A program made the translations under genes and the position numbers. Below are positions 11,026 through 21,927 of a stretch of 64,000 nucleotides of DNA, in pieces. This DNA is from Emydura subglobosa (taxonomy: Eukaryota; Chordata; Testudines; Chelidae): the NCBI GenBank assembly GCA_007922225.1, contig ML679956.1, positions 19,594,689 through 19,658,688 on the forward strand, in the 5' to 3' direction. The notes beneath the pieces are model-generated. The model saw only the letters and a list, made by a program, of their open reading frames with translations, was not told the origin of the DNA and ran no database searches. Within the stretch, counting starts at the first letter, position 1, and every line of letters starts with the position of its first letter.

Positions 11026-13010
11026 GTCAAGGCACAGGAGGTGATGGCTTTATAATTTTTGTTATTGCTTGGAATACAGCTCCATGTCAGTGAGGCAAAT
11101 TCATGGGCCAGCATAGGGAAGTTTGCACTGCCTCTGCCTTTGCTGTGCCTCTTTTGTGGATAAAGAATATGTCCTTCTCGTTGCTGTCAGTAGGATTTTT
11201 CTCTTGAGCATTCATTTTAATTCTGTGATAAATTAAAGGTTTTACATTCACAGGATCAATCTTTTTGTTTTTCATGTTGGAGAGAATGGCTGAATTATGA
11301 CAGGGAAATGTTTTATAAGGTGATAAGTCAGCGTGCTGATTTACTGTTTGAACGGGGAGAAAGGATGAAGAGAATCAGACCTACTGTTGCATTGTGGAAG
11401 TCCATTATCCCGCTAGCCAAGCAGCAGCCCTAGAAATAATCATTTTTTAGAAATTAATACATTTTAAATAATAGTGGAACAAATTACTTATGTGAACCAT
11501 CCCCAATTGAAAGACGCCCAAGCGGAGCATGGTTTCCCAAACAAGTTCTTATATGACTAGCTGTTCTGTCACATGAGTATGTCCTGTTTTAAGTTGAACT
11601 GGCAGATCTCAAGGGTCATCAGAGCCTTTGCTGAAGTGCTCAGCTGTCAGACAAGGTGTAAAACCTGAAAAGCCTTGAATAAATCAATTCACTAAAGATA
11701 TCAGAACTTTTAGCATGAATAGGAATGTTTAACTCTGGTTTCCTGGCCTAATTCCTACTTGAGTTTGAGTTCAGCCTAACTAAAGTCTGCCTTTGAATTT
11801 CCATACTACTGGTATTGGGTGCAGTATTCTTTTTTCACTACCTGTCTGAAAATATTATTCAGTGTTGCTATATGGAGTTAAACAGCTTGCATAGTCCACC
11901 TATAGGTGGCTGCATTTCAATGGTAGGTAAAGTGCTTTCTGTACAAAGCCTGAATAGTGTTGTGGGATCTCATCACTTCTCAAGATTAGGATAATAATTT
12001 GTAAAGTACTTTCGGATGAACAGTGCACTGTGCTGTATATATACTGAAGACCTGGTGTGTCCTCTAATTTCTCCTAATCTCCAATGAGCTGTAATGGATC
12101 CCATTGGTTATCAGTTATGCCATGTTGTAAAACAGTGACTTTTTACCTCCATAGTATGCCACTTCCCTCTACAATGGATTGTGCACTTTTTGTATTTAAA
12201 ATGGACTGTAAATAGGTTAATGTACCTGTCTTCTTGCCCCCTGTAAGATTTGTATCTTGTCTTTAGGCATTCCTCTGGTAATACTGCTTATATTTTATGG
12301 TTGTGATTTCCCTTATTGTAGATATAGCTTTATTTTCCTATAGATGTTCCCTGGAGCCAAAGGAGGAGGAGTAAATCTTTGCTGTAAAAGTTGTTTTTAT
12401 GATGCTCATAGTGACAGGGAGGGAAAAAGTCCTTAGAAAAATAACTCAGGTTTAAAAACAAGCAATATTCACGTTTTAAAATGATTTGTGGAACACAGAG
12501 TTTTAGGTCTATAAAATAAAAATAAAAAATCTTTGGATGTTGTTGTTAATAAAGCAGGTGGCACATCTTTCAAAATCCCATTTTAGCCAGGCAGTGATGT
12601 TCAATGAAATCTGACATGTTCATTTTTGCCAGACTTAACAGCCCCCAAGGCCTGTTGAAAGTCATCTTAAAAAAAAAAAAAAAAAAAGCCTTTTTAATGG
12701 ATCAGACTTTTCTTTGCTGAAGCTATAGAAGCTCCCTATATTTATAGATATTTGATTCCCTTACATCTGTATCAGTTGAGCAGCAGGCTAAGTATGGCAA
12801 TGTAGCCTAATAAAGTAGGCTGGTTATATAACAGTAAGGAATGACAGTTTAAAAAAAAAAGACCTGGAAAACATTACACTTGTATCTTTTAAATATTTGC
12901 TATTTATTTTTATTTTTTCCCCAAAAAGTAGGGAATTAGTGCCTTGGAATTTATAACTATATCTAATGTCATCTGGAAGACTTGAATTAGATTGTGAATG
13001 TGTTACTTGT
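11026..13010. other. Unannotated DNA with a possible conserved non-coding core
   Basis: No gene. Between about 11,290 and 11,700 the sequence is complex, not repeat-like and rich in TAAT/ATTA and GATAAG-type motifs, which would fit a conserved enhancer, but this cannot be judged from one genome. Near 11,985-12,045, aatttgtaaagtactttcgg resembles the 3' end of an ancient SINE/LINE. A run of about 20 A lies near 12,668. Confidence 0.35.
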
Positions 13011-14185
13011 AAGGCTGTCAATTAGTCACAGTTAACTCAAGTTTAATGTAAAACAAATTAACTAGATTAAAAAAATTAGTCACAGTTAATCGTACTGTTA
13101 AACAATAATATAATACATTTAAATTGATATTCTATTTTTGAATGTTTTTCTACATTTTCAAATATATTGATTTCAATTACAACACAGTAAATGAAGTGTA
13201 CAGTGCTCACTATATTTTTATTACAAATATTTGCACTGTAAAAAAGATAAGAATAATATTTTCAATTCACCTCATACAAGTACCTTAGTGCAATCTCTTT
13301 ATCATGAAAGTGTAACTTACAAATGTAGAATTTTTTTTACATAACTGCACTCAAAACAAAATAATGTAAAAACTTTAGAGCCTACAAGTCCACTCAGTCC
13401 TACTTCTTGTTCAGTCAATTGCCAAGACAAACAAGTTTGCTTACATTTATGAGAGATAATGCTGCCCACTTCTCGTTTACGTCACCTGAAAGTGAGAACA
13501 GGCATTCACATAGCACTGTTGTAGATAGCATTGCCAGGTATTTATGTGCCAGGTATTCTAAACATTATTATGCCCCTTCATGCTTTGACTTGTAGATTTC
13601 ACTATCTTTTTTACAGTGCAAATTTTAGTAATAAAAATAATTAGGCTTGTCAATCATAGTTAATGCATGTGATTAACGCAAAACAAATCGTGTTTCTTTT
13701 TTAATAAGTGCTAATTGCATACCAGCATTCTGTGCTCAGGGGGGCGCCGCTGCCTGTCTCTGGGTCAGGATGCCCTTCCTCCCACTGCCCTATTCCACTG
13801 TTGCCCTTCTCCTCCCCTCGTCCCCACAGAGCAGTCCTGGCCAAGCTACTCTGGACCAGAAGCCTGCCTCCTGTCTTCTGTGCAGAGCAGGGGCTGGGGG
13901 CTGATGTTGGAGTGTCCCTCTCCGCCCGCCACTGTGTACTCGGCCACTGCTGAACTGGGGCGAGGGAACAGGGGAAGCCTGTCTGCTGCTGGCTCAAGTG
14001 TGAATGCTGCCGACAGCAGTTGCTGCTGGTTGAAAAAGCATTCAGGTTCCTGAGTGCTCTGCTTAAAGAGACCCACCCCACCACACACACTCTCTCTCTC
14101 TCTTTTTCCCCCCCCCCCCCCCAATTATTTTAATACAAGGTATTCTATTATTTAACAGTGCGACTAATCACTATTCACAGGAAAG
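13011..14185. mobile_element. DNA transposon with long inverted arms and ATTAATCGC-type ends, interrupted
   Basis: The left arm starts aggctgtcaattagtcacag, followed by gttaatcgtactgttaaaca. The block tttgcactgtaaaaaagata (13,230-13,249) has an exact 20-bp inverted copy at 13,603-13,622. The right side ends with ggtattctattatttaacag and tgcgactaatcac, the inverse of the left end. Between the two parts of the right arm (about 13,640-14,125) lies a second block beginning aggcttgtcaatcatagtta and containing a GC-rich core (13,735-14,060), which reads as a later insertion or internal rearrangement. The AATCGC-type ends suggest a hAT-like element. No intact transposase is visible; the 62-codon + frame at 13,407 is not recognisable. 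Confidence 0.55.
14108..14122. repeat. Poly-C15 preceded by (CT)n
   Basis: A (CT)n stretch (about 14,089-14,103) leads into 15 consecutive C. Length-variable simple repeat inside the transposon above. Confidence 0.9.
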
Positions 14186-15206
14186 GATCAGTTTTGATGA
14201 TATTCTTGTCTCAAAACTTTTTGAAAAAATTTGAAATGATTGAAATGTCCTATTTTTGCCATACTTGAATAAAAATCCTGGTTTCCCAGTTCAAATGACT
14301 TTTTGTTTAAAAAAATGAGCTAATCATAGTATTTTTTAAAATAAAAAAATGGTCAAAATCTAATCAGAACATTTCAAAATTATTGAAATGAAGTATTTTG
14401 ATTTACCTAAAATGATTTTTTTTTCATATGCTGGTTCATAAAAAATTTTGCTTTTTCAACTTTTTCATTCCTAAATTGGACAGTAAATCTTTTTCAAAAT
14501 CTCAAATATTTTCCTAGGATGAGAGAGCCATTTCCTGAACAGTCCTAATCTCAATGTCTCTGAGATTTACAAGGCAAATGAAGACTGATTAAATGCATGG
14601 GTAGGAGTTGTTGATCAAAATGTGTCTCTTTAGGATCAAAGTATGTAGAAACTGCCCCTTTGATGATTCATATTTGTCTACTGCAGCAGGTGAAGTTGGA
14701 AATATAAAAGCACCTATAATATGAATAACACATGCATGCGGGCTCCTGTTCCCATCACTTCCCACTTTTCCTAGTTGATGAAGGGCTTTTCTCTTAAACG
14801 TGGAATGTTCTGAGAATGGATCAAATGTCTCAGGAGTGGTTTGGTACAGCACTTGCAGCTGTCTTAGGTGAGGTGTGGATGTGACATCTTGAAATTGGAA
14901 GTAGGAAAACGGCCTGAAAACAATATCATACAGGAATAGTGAGACTTTGAAAATGTCATTGTCTGGATTCTTATCTGCCTGGATTCATAAATTCCTTGTG
15001 CACCAAGGTCTAGGACACATTTTCAGAGAAGGGGCATCTCCCACATTCAGTTTTGGAAATTCCCCCTTTTTTTGTCTGAGCACCTGAACAGGGTACTCAG
15101 TACCTGTGCTCTGTGCCCATGGGTGAGCCTTTGAAAATCTCCCTGGACATGTGTTAGACTAATCAGAGCTAAAATGTGGAAAAAATGCTTTCTAAAAGTA
15201 GATTCT
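14186..15206. other. Unannotated intergenic DNA
   Basis: Nothing firm. Around 15,000-15,150 the text (cacatttt...ttggaaattccccc...cctttgaaaatctcc) resembles decayed amniote interspersed repeat sequence but cannot be assigned. Confidence 0.4.
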
Positions 15207-16257
15207 GTAAGCTGATTTTTAGTTGCTTGACTATAGTTACTCCATTTTTGCAGCTTCTTTGTTTATAAGGCAAGGCCGTTGCACTCTGTGCACAGATCAT
15301 GGAAAGTTCTTAAGAATGCAGAAAAAGATAAGCCTCGGCTGAATTCAGCAAGCTATGCAACCTTGATAGATAAGTTGTAGTTAGCTGCAAAATATCTGTA
15401 AAAGTATTTTATAAATAATGTATGCCAAATAATATAGACCAATAGTTATAGAGAAAATAGGTTTGTGCCCTTGTAAGGGGGATATGTATACTTACTTACT
15501 GCCCGTGACGGCAGTGGCGCATAGGGCAGCAACAAAGTCCTTCCACTTCTGCCGGTCGCAGGCCAGAGCGCCTATTGTTCCCCAGGTGTGGTGGTGGTCT
15601 TTTAATTCTTGTTCTACCGTTCGGCGCCAGGTTGTCTTTAGTCTTCCTCTCTTTCTCTTCCCGTCTGGTTTCCAGTGGAGTGCAATTTTGATAATGGATC
15701 CGTCCTCTCTTCGTAGCACATGACCTATCCATCGCCAGCGTCTTTTCATAATTATAGTGGCCATGTCTTCTTGTTTGCACTGAGACAGTAGATCTTCGTT
15801 GGAAATTTTATTTGGCCAAAATATCCTGATTATTCTTCTGAGATTCTTGGTATGGAATGTGGACAGCTTAGTAAGATCCCGTTGTGTCATACACCAGCAT
15901 TCTGCTCCGTAGAGAAGCACTGGGAGAACACAGCTGTTATATAGTTTCAGCTTGGTGCGCACGCTGTACTTCGAGGATTTCCAGATGTTGTTCATGCTGA
16001 TGAAGGCATTCCGTGCTTTACTCAGTCTATTCTGAATGTCTTGCTTACCTCCGCCATATACCATATGTATAGTTTTGTCATAAATGTTTAAGTAGCAGTA
16101 AGGTATAAAACTGTCTGTAATCCTTTGTTCGGGGTCTTTTTCCACTGTCCACTTGTGGGCTTGGGAATTGACCTTCTGCAGAATAAACTCTTGGAAACTG
16201 TCCAGCCTAAAATCCTGTGTGGGTCTCTTATCAGTGCAAGGTAACGAACCACACTTA
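15207..16257 (+). mobile_element. LTR (retrovirus-like), + orientation, split by an RTE-like LINE insertion
   Basis: The flanks of the LINE insertion join into an LTR-like unit. The right part has a TATA box (tataaaa, 16,104-16,110), a polyadenylation signal (aataaa, 16,182-16,187) about 75 bp downstream, and a U5-like end (gtgtgggtctcttatcag). That order is the U3-R-U5 layout on the + strand. The start (TG near 15,207) and the end (CA near 16,257) are estimates and no flanking duplication was found. No internal retroviral genes are attached, so this is a solo LTR or fragment. The LINE insertion at 15,491-16,062 falls in U3. Confidence 0.5.
15491..16062 (-). pseudogene. RTE-like non-LTR retrotransposon, 3' end of ORF2 (5'-truncated)
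   Basis: Read on the minus strand, a long open frame ends at 15,492 with GSK-stop, followed by a short (taag)n tail. The element-derived part starts near YGGGKQDIQNRL (about 16,060) and continues through SVRTKLKLYNSCVLPVLLYG, RWRWIGHVLRR and GKRKRGRLKTTWRRTVEQEL. This is the region after the RT catalytic core in RTE-type/related LINE ORF2 proteins; the catalytic RT itself is missing. The insertion is flanked by the identical 9-mer atatgtata (15,482-15,490 and 16,063-16,071), a target-site duplication. The frame runs on into the host LTR, so the first ~70 codons of the 260-codon open frame are not LINE-derived. Truncated and non-functional. Confidence 0.8.
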
Positions 16258-16735
16258 AAAACTTTTTCCAACAATTCACAAGAATTCTATGCTAAAATTC
16301 TTTTCTCACTTTAACAGAGAGAGATACTGTTTTTGGTTTAATACTTTAATGAATATTTTAATATTTTTGCTTAGAAAGGTTCTGTTTTCCTATTGATGCA
16401 AATGTGATAACATGGAAGTTTTTCCTTATGTAACACACAAGATCAGGGTTCACTGCAAAGTTTCTTAGAGTGGTGAGATTGCCTTTTCTGTCCTGTCCTA
16501 TCCTATCCTAAATGACCATGCTCCAAATTTGGTGAGAGGGAAAACGTAAGAAGGCTAGTACTTTGCTGAGTTCTGCTGTCAGGTGATAAGTAATGGTGTT
16601 ACTGTCTCCATGCAAGGAATCCATGGCCCTGGGGTGAAAATGTAAATGCTAAAAGAGTCTCTATTGCCTCCATTGGACAAACTAGTTTGTTCAGAATGTG
16701 TTAGACTGAGATAACTAAACTGACGTGTCTGACAG
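16258..16735. other. Unannotated intergenic DNA
   Basis: Nothing recognised beyond a short (tccta)n run near 16,497-16,510. Confidence 0.5.
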
Positions 16736-17548
16736 GTTTGGGAGAACTGAAGATTCATTTTCTCAAGTGTGTTTCTGTTGTGTCCCTCAATATGGCTATG
16801 CAGTATGTTGCTCTGTTGTCCAGGGCTGTATTGCTATCACATACTGGTGTACAATCCAGACTACTGAGGGACAGTATCATTGACTACCCTTTAACCTTGG
16901 CCACCTCACAATGCTGTGTTGTTGTAGCTACCAATGGGCTGCTCACAATCAGCCTACTAGTGTGCAGATCACACCCTGAGTGTTTCTGTGTTATACAGTT
17001 ATGTTTCAGCAACTCTGACCCCAGCAGGCTGACAACAGCCCCATTCTGGCTTCCACCAAGCTTGGTTACTACTTGCAGTCAATATTCAACAGTTTGTTAC
17101 TTCACCTGGAGTTACCAAACAGTTTGGTTTAAACACAGCACTGGATAGGTTCAGATTAAAAATAAAACAAGGTTATTTAAAAAAAAAAAAAAGTAGGATT
17201 TTAAGTGAATTCATGTATAAGAAATAAAGTTAGAAATAAAAACAACGAGAGTCCTGTAGCGCTTTAAAAACTAACAAATTTAATTTCTGCAGGCATACGC
17301 TTTCATGGGCTGTAACCCACTTCATAAAATGTAAGGAATAGAAATCAGATAGGAGGTGTATATATATACATATCCAAGGGTAAGGAACAACAATGGGGAA
17401 GGTAGATATAAGCAAAGTCCATTCAGTTAGAGTAGTTGAGGCCTAGTCACAGCCATTGATTAGGAGGTGAGAATGTGTGAACAGTGACAATTACTTCTTG
17501 TAATGAGATAACCATTCCAAGTCTCTCTTTAGACCCAGTTTGATTGTG

Positions 17549-18019
17549 TCAAGTTTGCATATGAGTTCCAGCTCTGCAGTTTCTCTTTGAAGTCTGTTTT
17601 TGAAGTTTTTTTTGTAGAAGTGTGGCAACTTTCAAGTCAGCTACAGAGTGTCCTGGGAGATTGAAGTGCTCTCTGACTGGTTTATGGATGTTATTTTTTA
17701 TGTCTGATTTGTGTCCATTTATTCTTTTGCGTAGTGACAGTCCAGTTTGGCCAATGTACATGGCAGAGGGGCATTGCTGGCACATGATGGCATATATTAT
17801 ATTAGTAGATGTGCAGGTGAATGAGCCCCTTATGGTATGGCTGATGTGGTTAGGACCTGTGATGGTGTTACTAGAGTTGATGTGTGGGCAGAGCTGGCAA
17901 CGGGGTTTGTTGCAGGGGTGGGTTCCTGGGTTAGTATTCTTGTATGGTGTACTGTTGCTGGTGAGTATTTGCTTCAGGTTGGGGGGCTGTCTGTAAGCAA
18001 GGATATGTCTGCCTCCCAC
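17549..18019 (-). pseudogene. PLE GIY-YIG endonuclease domain (broken)
   Basis: The minus-strand frame of 156 codons contains a Cys/His cluster (CNKPRCQLCPHI, about residues 36-47) and then the GIY-YIG core (IIYAIMCQQC...MYIGQTGLSLRKRINGHKSD, about residues 74-107). Present are the two tyrosines, the glycine of YIGQT, the basic RKRINGHK helix and HFNLPGHS. In canonical PLEs this nuclease nicks target DNA for priming. The frame fails after QKKLQKQ; the expected C-terminal continuation appears in another frame, so at least one frameshift has killed it. Downstream of the RT remnant on the same strand. Confidence 0.85.
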
Positions 18020-18450
18020 AGCTTGAGCGAGTGAGGGATCATTTGCTAGGATTGGTTGTAGATCCTTAATGATGTATTGGAGAGATTTTAACTGGGGCTG
18101 TAGGTGGTGGCCAGTGGTGTTCTGTTGTTTTCTTTGTTGCGTCTGTCCTGTAGTAGGTGACTTCTGGGTACCCGTCTGGCTCTGTCAATTTGTTTCTTCA
18201 CCTCTCCAGGTGGGTATTGTAGTTTTAAGAATGTTTTATGGAGATCCTATAGGTGTTTGTCTCTATCTGAGGGATCGGAGCAAATCCGGTTGTATTTTAA
18301 GGCTTGGCTGTAGACAATGGATCATGTAGTGTGTCCAGGGTGGAAGCTGGAGGCATGAAGATATGTATTGCGGTCAGTTGGTTTTCGGTATAGGGTGGTA
18401 TTAATGTGACCATCCTTTATTTGTATTGTAGTGTCCAGGAAGTGGATTTC

Positions 18451-18735
18451 TTATGTGGACTGGTCCAGGCTGAGGTTGATAGTGGGATGGAAATTATTGA
18501 AATCCCGGTGGAATTCTTCGAGGGATTCTTTCCCGTGGGTCCAGATGATGAAAATGTCATCAATGTAGCAAAGGTAAAGGAGAGGTTCTTGGGAACGAGT
18601 TTTGAGGAACCGTTGTTCTAGGTCAGCCATAAAAATGTTGGCATATTGTGGGGCCATGCGGGTGCCCATAGCTGTGCCACTGACTTGAAGGTATAGATTG
18701 TCTCCAAATCTGAAGTAATTGTGGGTCAGGACAGA
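18451..18735 (-). pseudogene. PLE reverse transcriptase fragment
   Basis: The minus-strand frame reads GTRMAPQYANIFMADLEQRF, the substrate-binding B motif, and then LCYIDDIFIIWTHGKES, containing the catalytic YxDD (YIDD) box, followed by FHRDFNNFHPTINLSLD. Upstream codons (18,670-18,735) still read as RT (FGDNLYLQVSGTA) before the open frame starts at an internal Met. The palm C motif is intact, but the finger domain is absent and the frame is closed before the thumb, so no active enzyme can be made. Confidence 0.85.
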
Positions 18736-19466
18736 GTCACAAAGTTCAGCTACCAGGTGTTATGAAATGTTATGAAAGTTAGAAATGGTTTCCAGCAAAT
18801 AAAAGTGAAAAGATGCACCAAAAAATCTAAAATTGTTTCTATAACATTTTGGTTCAAGGCTTTGTTTAGGATGGCCTTTCTCATCCACGGTCTTCCAGTA
18901 CGATGATGACTAATTCTCTGCTCAGTCAGGATCTCTTTCAGAGGCCCAGAGGTCTTAGGTGAAAGAGAGAGAAGTTGGGGTTTTCTGCACCTCTCTTTTA
19001 TGGTCCAGTGAACTCTTCTGAGTTGGGTTCTTTTGAAGGTCACCCTTCAAAGTAAAGTTCATCCAAACAATGAGGAAGGCAACATGGAGTCTGGTGGTGA
19101 AAAGAGGCTCTATGCTCCTTCTTCTCCCATTGGTGTTTGCTAAAATGCAAACTATACTATTGCCTGCCATCTCCTGCCCCTCTGCTGTCTTGAGGACCCT
19201 GTTTATTACTTATATATAAATTGAGGTAAACACACATTCCTTTTGTTTACTTTTGCATAGGCAGGGCTGTCTGATTTTGAACATGGACTAATAACATCAT
19301 AGAGCGGGAATTAATACATTTACATATAATGTTGCTACATACATTTCACCATAATATTATTGACCATTGAGTTATTCATTTTCAAATGATACTTTACAAG
19401 GCATATTTTGTACAAAGATTGTTACAATATTGTGTAGGATGTGAATACGGGGTGCTTTCGGTCACA

Positions 19467-21806
19467 ATTCCTACATTTTGATTTGGGAACATCTTTCTAG
19501 AGTTCTGCTACTTCCTTTGGTTGATCTGCACATGAGTTTTTATTTTCATATCCAACCTACAGTGACTTTGTTTAATGCAGAATATTTGAAGTGTCCAGGA
19601 AAAGCCTCTTGTAGAAGAAGATGTGCCTTTGAAATAGCAGTGTGTGTGTGTGAATGATTAACACTGGGCAGTTTTCTTTTTTCTTTTCTCTTCTTCCTTT
19701 TCCTTACATGTCAATATTTTTGCATTGACAGACTCTTCCTTTTCTTTCCTCCACTGATGTGCAGTACTGGAAACCTTTCATTCATAGTGTTGAATTAGTT
19801 AGGGAGAAAAAAATCTACCCTTTCCTCACCTCTTTTGACATTTTTAAGTATAGCTGTATAGTTAACCTCTACTTTTACATACAGTCATTCCAAAATCCTG
19901 ATTTAAATCAGAAGGATTATTTGGGCCAGACCATGCCCTGGTAGCTTTCTATCACATACCTCAAAAAAGTCAGTAGGATTTATTCTGAAAATATCTGGGA
20001 ATTTTAATGCAGCCTGAACATTCTAGAGCTGTGTGAAATTTTGTAGTTTCAATCTGCAGGAAGCTTATGCAATTTTTTTTGTTTGTTTCCTGTGTCTTGC
20101 TTGGAACGTCAGATGAAAAGTGAAACTCATTTGAAGCTGCCAGACTTTTCTGGTTTTGGATTGAAATCATGTGAAGCCAAAGGGTTTTGCCTTTTTCATC
20201 CAAAACTGTAATTGGATCCATGCTTGCATTAAATTCAGTCTACCTATAAGAGGAGCACGTGGGCCTTTACTGAACCTGGCTCAAATTTTACATGTCTCTA
20301 AGTTTACCTCTTCCATTTCACATCTGGACGCCAGAAACAGTGCTCAGTGAGGTGTTTGACCTTCTGATTTTTCAAGCTGCAGAATGAAGAGCTCCCATGT
20401 GACTGGGAAACTGCATAGAGTAATTACTGAGTAGAGGGTCTGACATAGAAACCCTAGTCCCATGAGCGCTATACTGCTCATCCTTTCAACTTTCACACTG
20501 CAGAGGGTTTTGGTTAGCTAGAGCTCAGAATTGAAGTTTGTCTTGCTGTGAAGCAAGGATCTTACAAGCAGCTCCAGGTTCCCCCGCCACTCCCGCCCTT
20601 TTAGAAACCAGAGGAATTAAATGCAACTCCCTTACACCTTACACCATTTTCTCTACCCAATAGAAGCAAACAAGCAGGTTGGTTTATGCAGCATTGAGAT
20701 TGCAAAAGCAAATACTCAAAAATCAAAAAAGTTTAAAGTACCTATTTGGATTAAAGGAGGGAAATTCTATAACTCCTTCAACTTCATTATTCAGGAAATT
20801 TAGATAGATGAAAAATATTTGAACAAATAAACAATTACAATTTTAAATCTTTATTGGGGCTATAAAAGACAATGCAACAAAACTTTCATGTAGTCATTTC
20901 TGTTAAGTTGTTTTTAATTTATCTAAGACAGGCAAAACTTGGAATCATTTATCTGACCTCAAATTGGCTTGGTTTACTGATCTGAATTAATTTTTATTTG
21001 GGACTTGCAAAACCCAAACTCAACAAACTACATTTTGTAAAAGCGAAATGGTTTTGTCCTTACAGGAATGCTTTATCCTAGTTTTCAGAAATCTCAAGAA
21101 AGGGCTGAGAGTTCTGGGTTGAGAGTTTTTGGGCTAGTAGAGTTGTATTTCTTTCTGCACTGTTAACTTGAAATCAGTGTCTTTAACCACTGTATGAGGC
21201 AGCTGCTTTGAAATTATTTTGGTTTATAAAACGTCTCTTCTTCAGATTTATACTGTAGTTGGACATAATCAGAAAATGCACACTTTTCCTTTACGCTAAC
21301 CCTTAGATTTCAGGGTATATGCTGGCAGGCCAATGTGTGTGCCCCGCAAAACTAAGATTTTAAAACAACCTTTTTCCATCTTCTATGTTTTCTTGATGAT
21401 AACTCTGGTAGGACAGGAAATTCATGAATTAGGAAGGGCGTCATATTTTCCGTTTTTCTAAAACCAGTTCTTAGTGTGATGAAGACATGAAATTCTGGTA
21501 GGAATGTGTCTAACTAGCTTTTGACTTTCAGATTCCCCCTCCCACCTCTTCAACAACTCACTGTCAAACTCCGAGGCTTTTTTGTTATCTGTTTATATTG
21601 TCCTGTGTTAATTTTTCAAGTAAATTTTGGGCTAGTGTAAGGTCCTAGACCATATTCCTAGAAATCTTTTTTCCTCCCAATAATGTTATATTCCCTATGC
21701 TGGCCATTGTGTGTGCTTCATTCATAGCTGACCCATTGGTAGGAGTAAAAGTATAATTCGACTTCCATGCTCATTTATTTATTCGCTTCACTGAGACTGC
21801 TAACAA
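19467..21806. other. Unannotated intergenic DNA
   Basis: No gene or known repeat recognised. Open frames are under 85 codons and lack family resemblance. Confidence 0.45.
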
Positions 21807-21927
21807 GGGACCTTATCCTGCAAACACCTATTCATGTGAGTGGTCTTATTTATGTGTATAGTCTGATTAAATGGGATTAGAAGTCATTAGGACTACTCAT
21901 GTGAATAAGAATTTGCAAGGATGGGGC
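21807..21927. repeat. Palindromic repeat, 'tcctgcaaacac...tttgcaagga' type
   Basis: The left arm is accttatcctgcaaacacct followed by attcatgtgagtggtc. The right arm is aggactactcatgtgaataa followed by gaatttgcaaggatgg. The arms are inverted complements around about 45 bp of unrelated centre. Partial copies lie at 34,195-34,249 and 34,705-34,795. Confidence 0.65.

Larger units (their letters stand above)
17238..18774 (-). mobile_element. Penelope-like element (PLE), 5'-truncated, with 12-bp TSD
   Basis: A 1,537-bp minus-strand insertion flanked by the identical 12-mer aaagttagaaat (17,226-17,237 and 18,775-18,786). The 3' end lies on the left: gagtcctgtagcgctttaaa is the characteristic tail of PLEs found in reptile genomes, followed by ggcatacgctttcatgggct. 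Reading leftward it carries an RT remnant and then a GIY-YIG endonuclease, the domain order of canonical Penelope elements. The N-terminal part of the RT is missing, so the copy was truncated at the 5' end on or after insertion. Several frame breaks separate the domains. Confidence 0.85.
16736..19466 (-). mobile_element. Long LTR-like repeat, probably antisense, split by a Penelope-like element
   Basis: Sequence on both sides of the PLE insertion (16,736-17,237 and 18,787-19,466) reads as one continuous repeat of roughly 1.2 kb. The copy of the insertion target (aaagttagaaat) runs straight on into ggtttccagcaaat on the right. The right border ends gtcaca and the left contains tgtgtccctcaatatgg, so in minus orientation the unit could run TG...CA like an LTR. 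The left frame of 136 codons (16,738-17,148, +) is not a recognisable protein. Borders and class are uncertain. Confidence 0.4.

Noticed and set aside
13701..14124. Overlapping 81-129-codon frames on both strands
   Set aside because: They fall in a GC-rich, stop-poor core of a transposon; frames open on both strands at once are a composition effect.
17622..17996. 124-codon + strand frame
   Set aside because: Exact antisense of the PLE GIY-YIG frame; the minus translation is the recognisable one.
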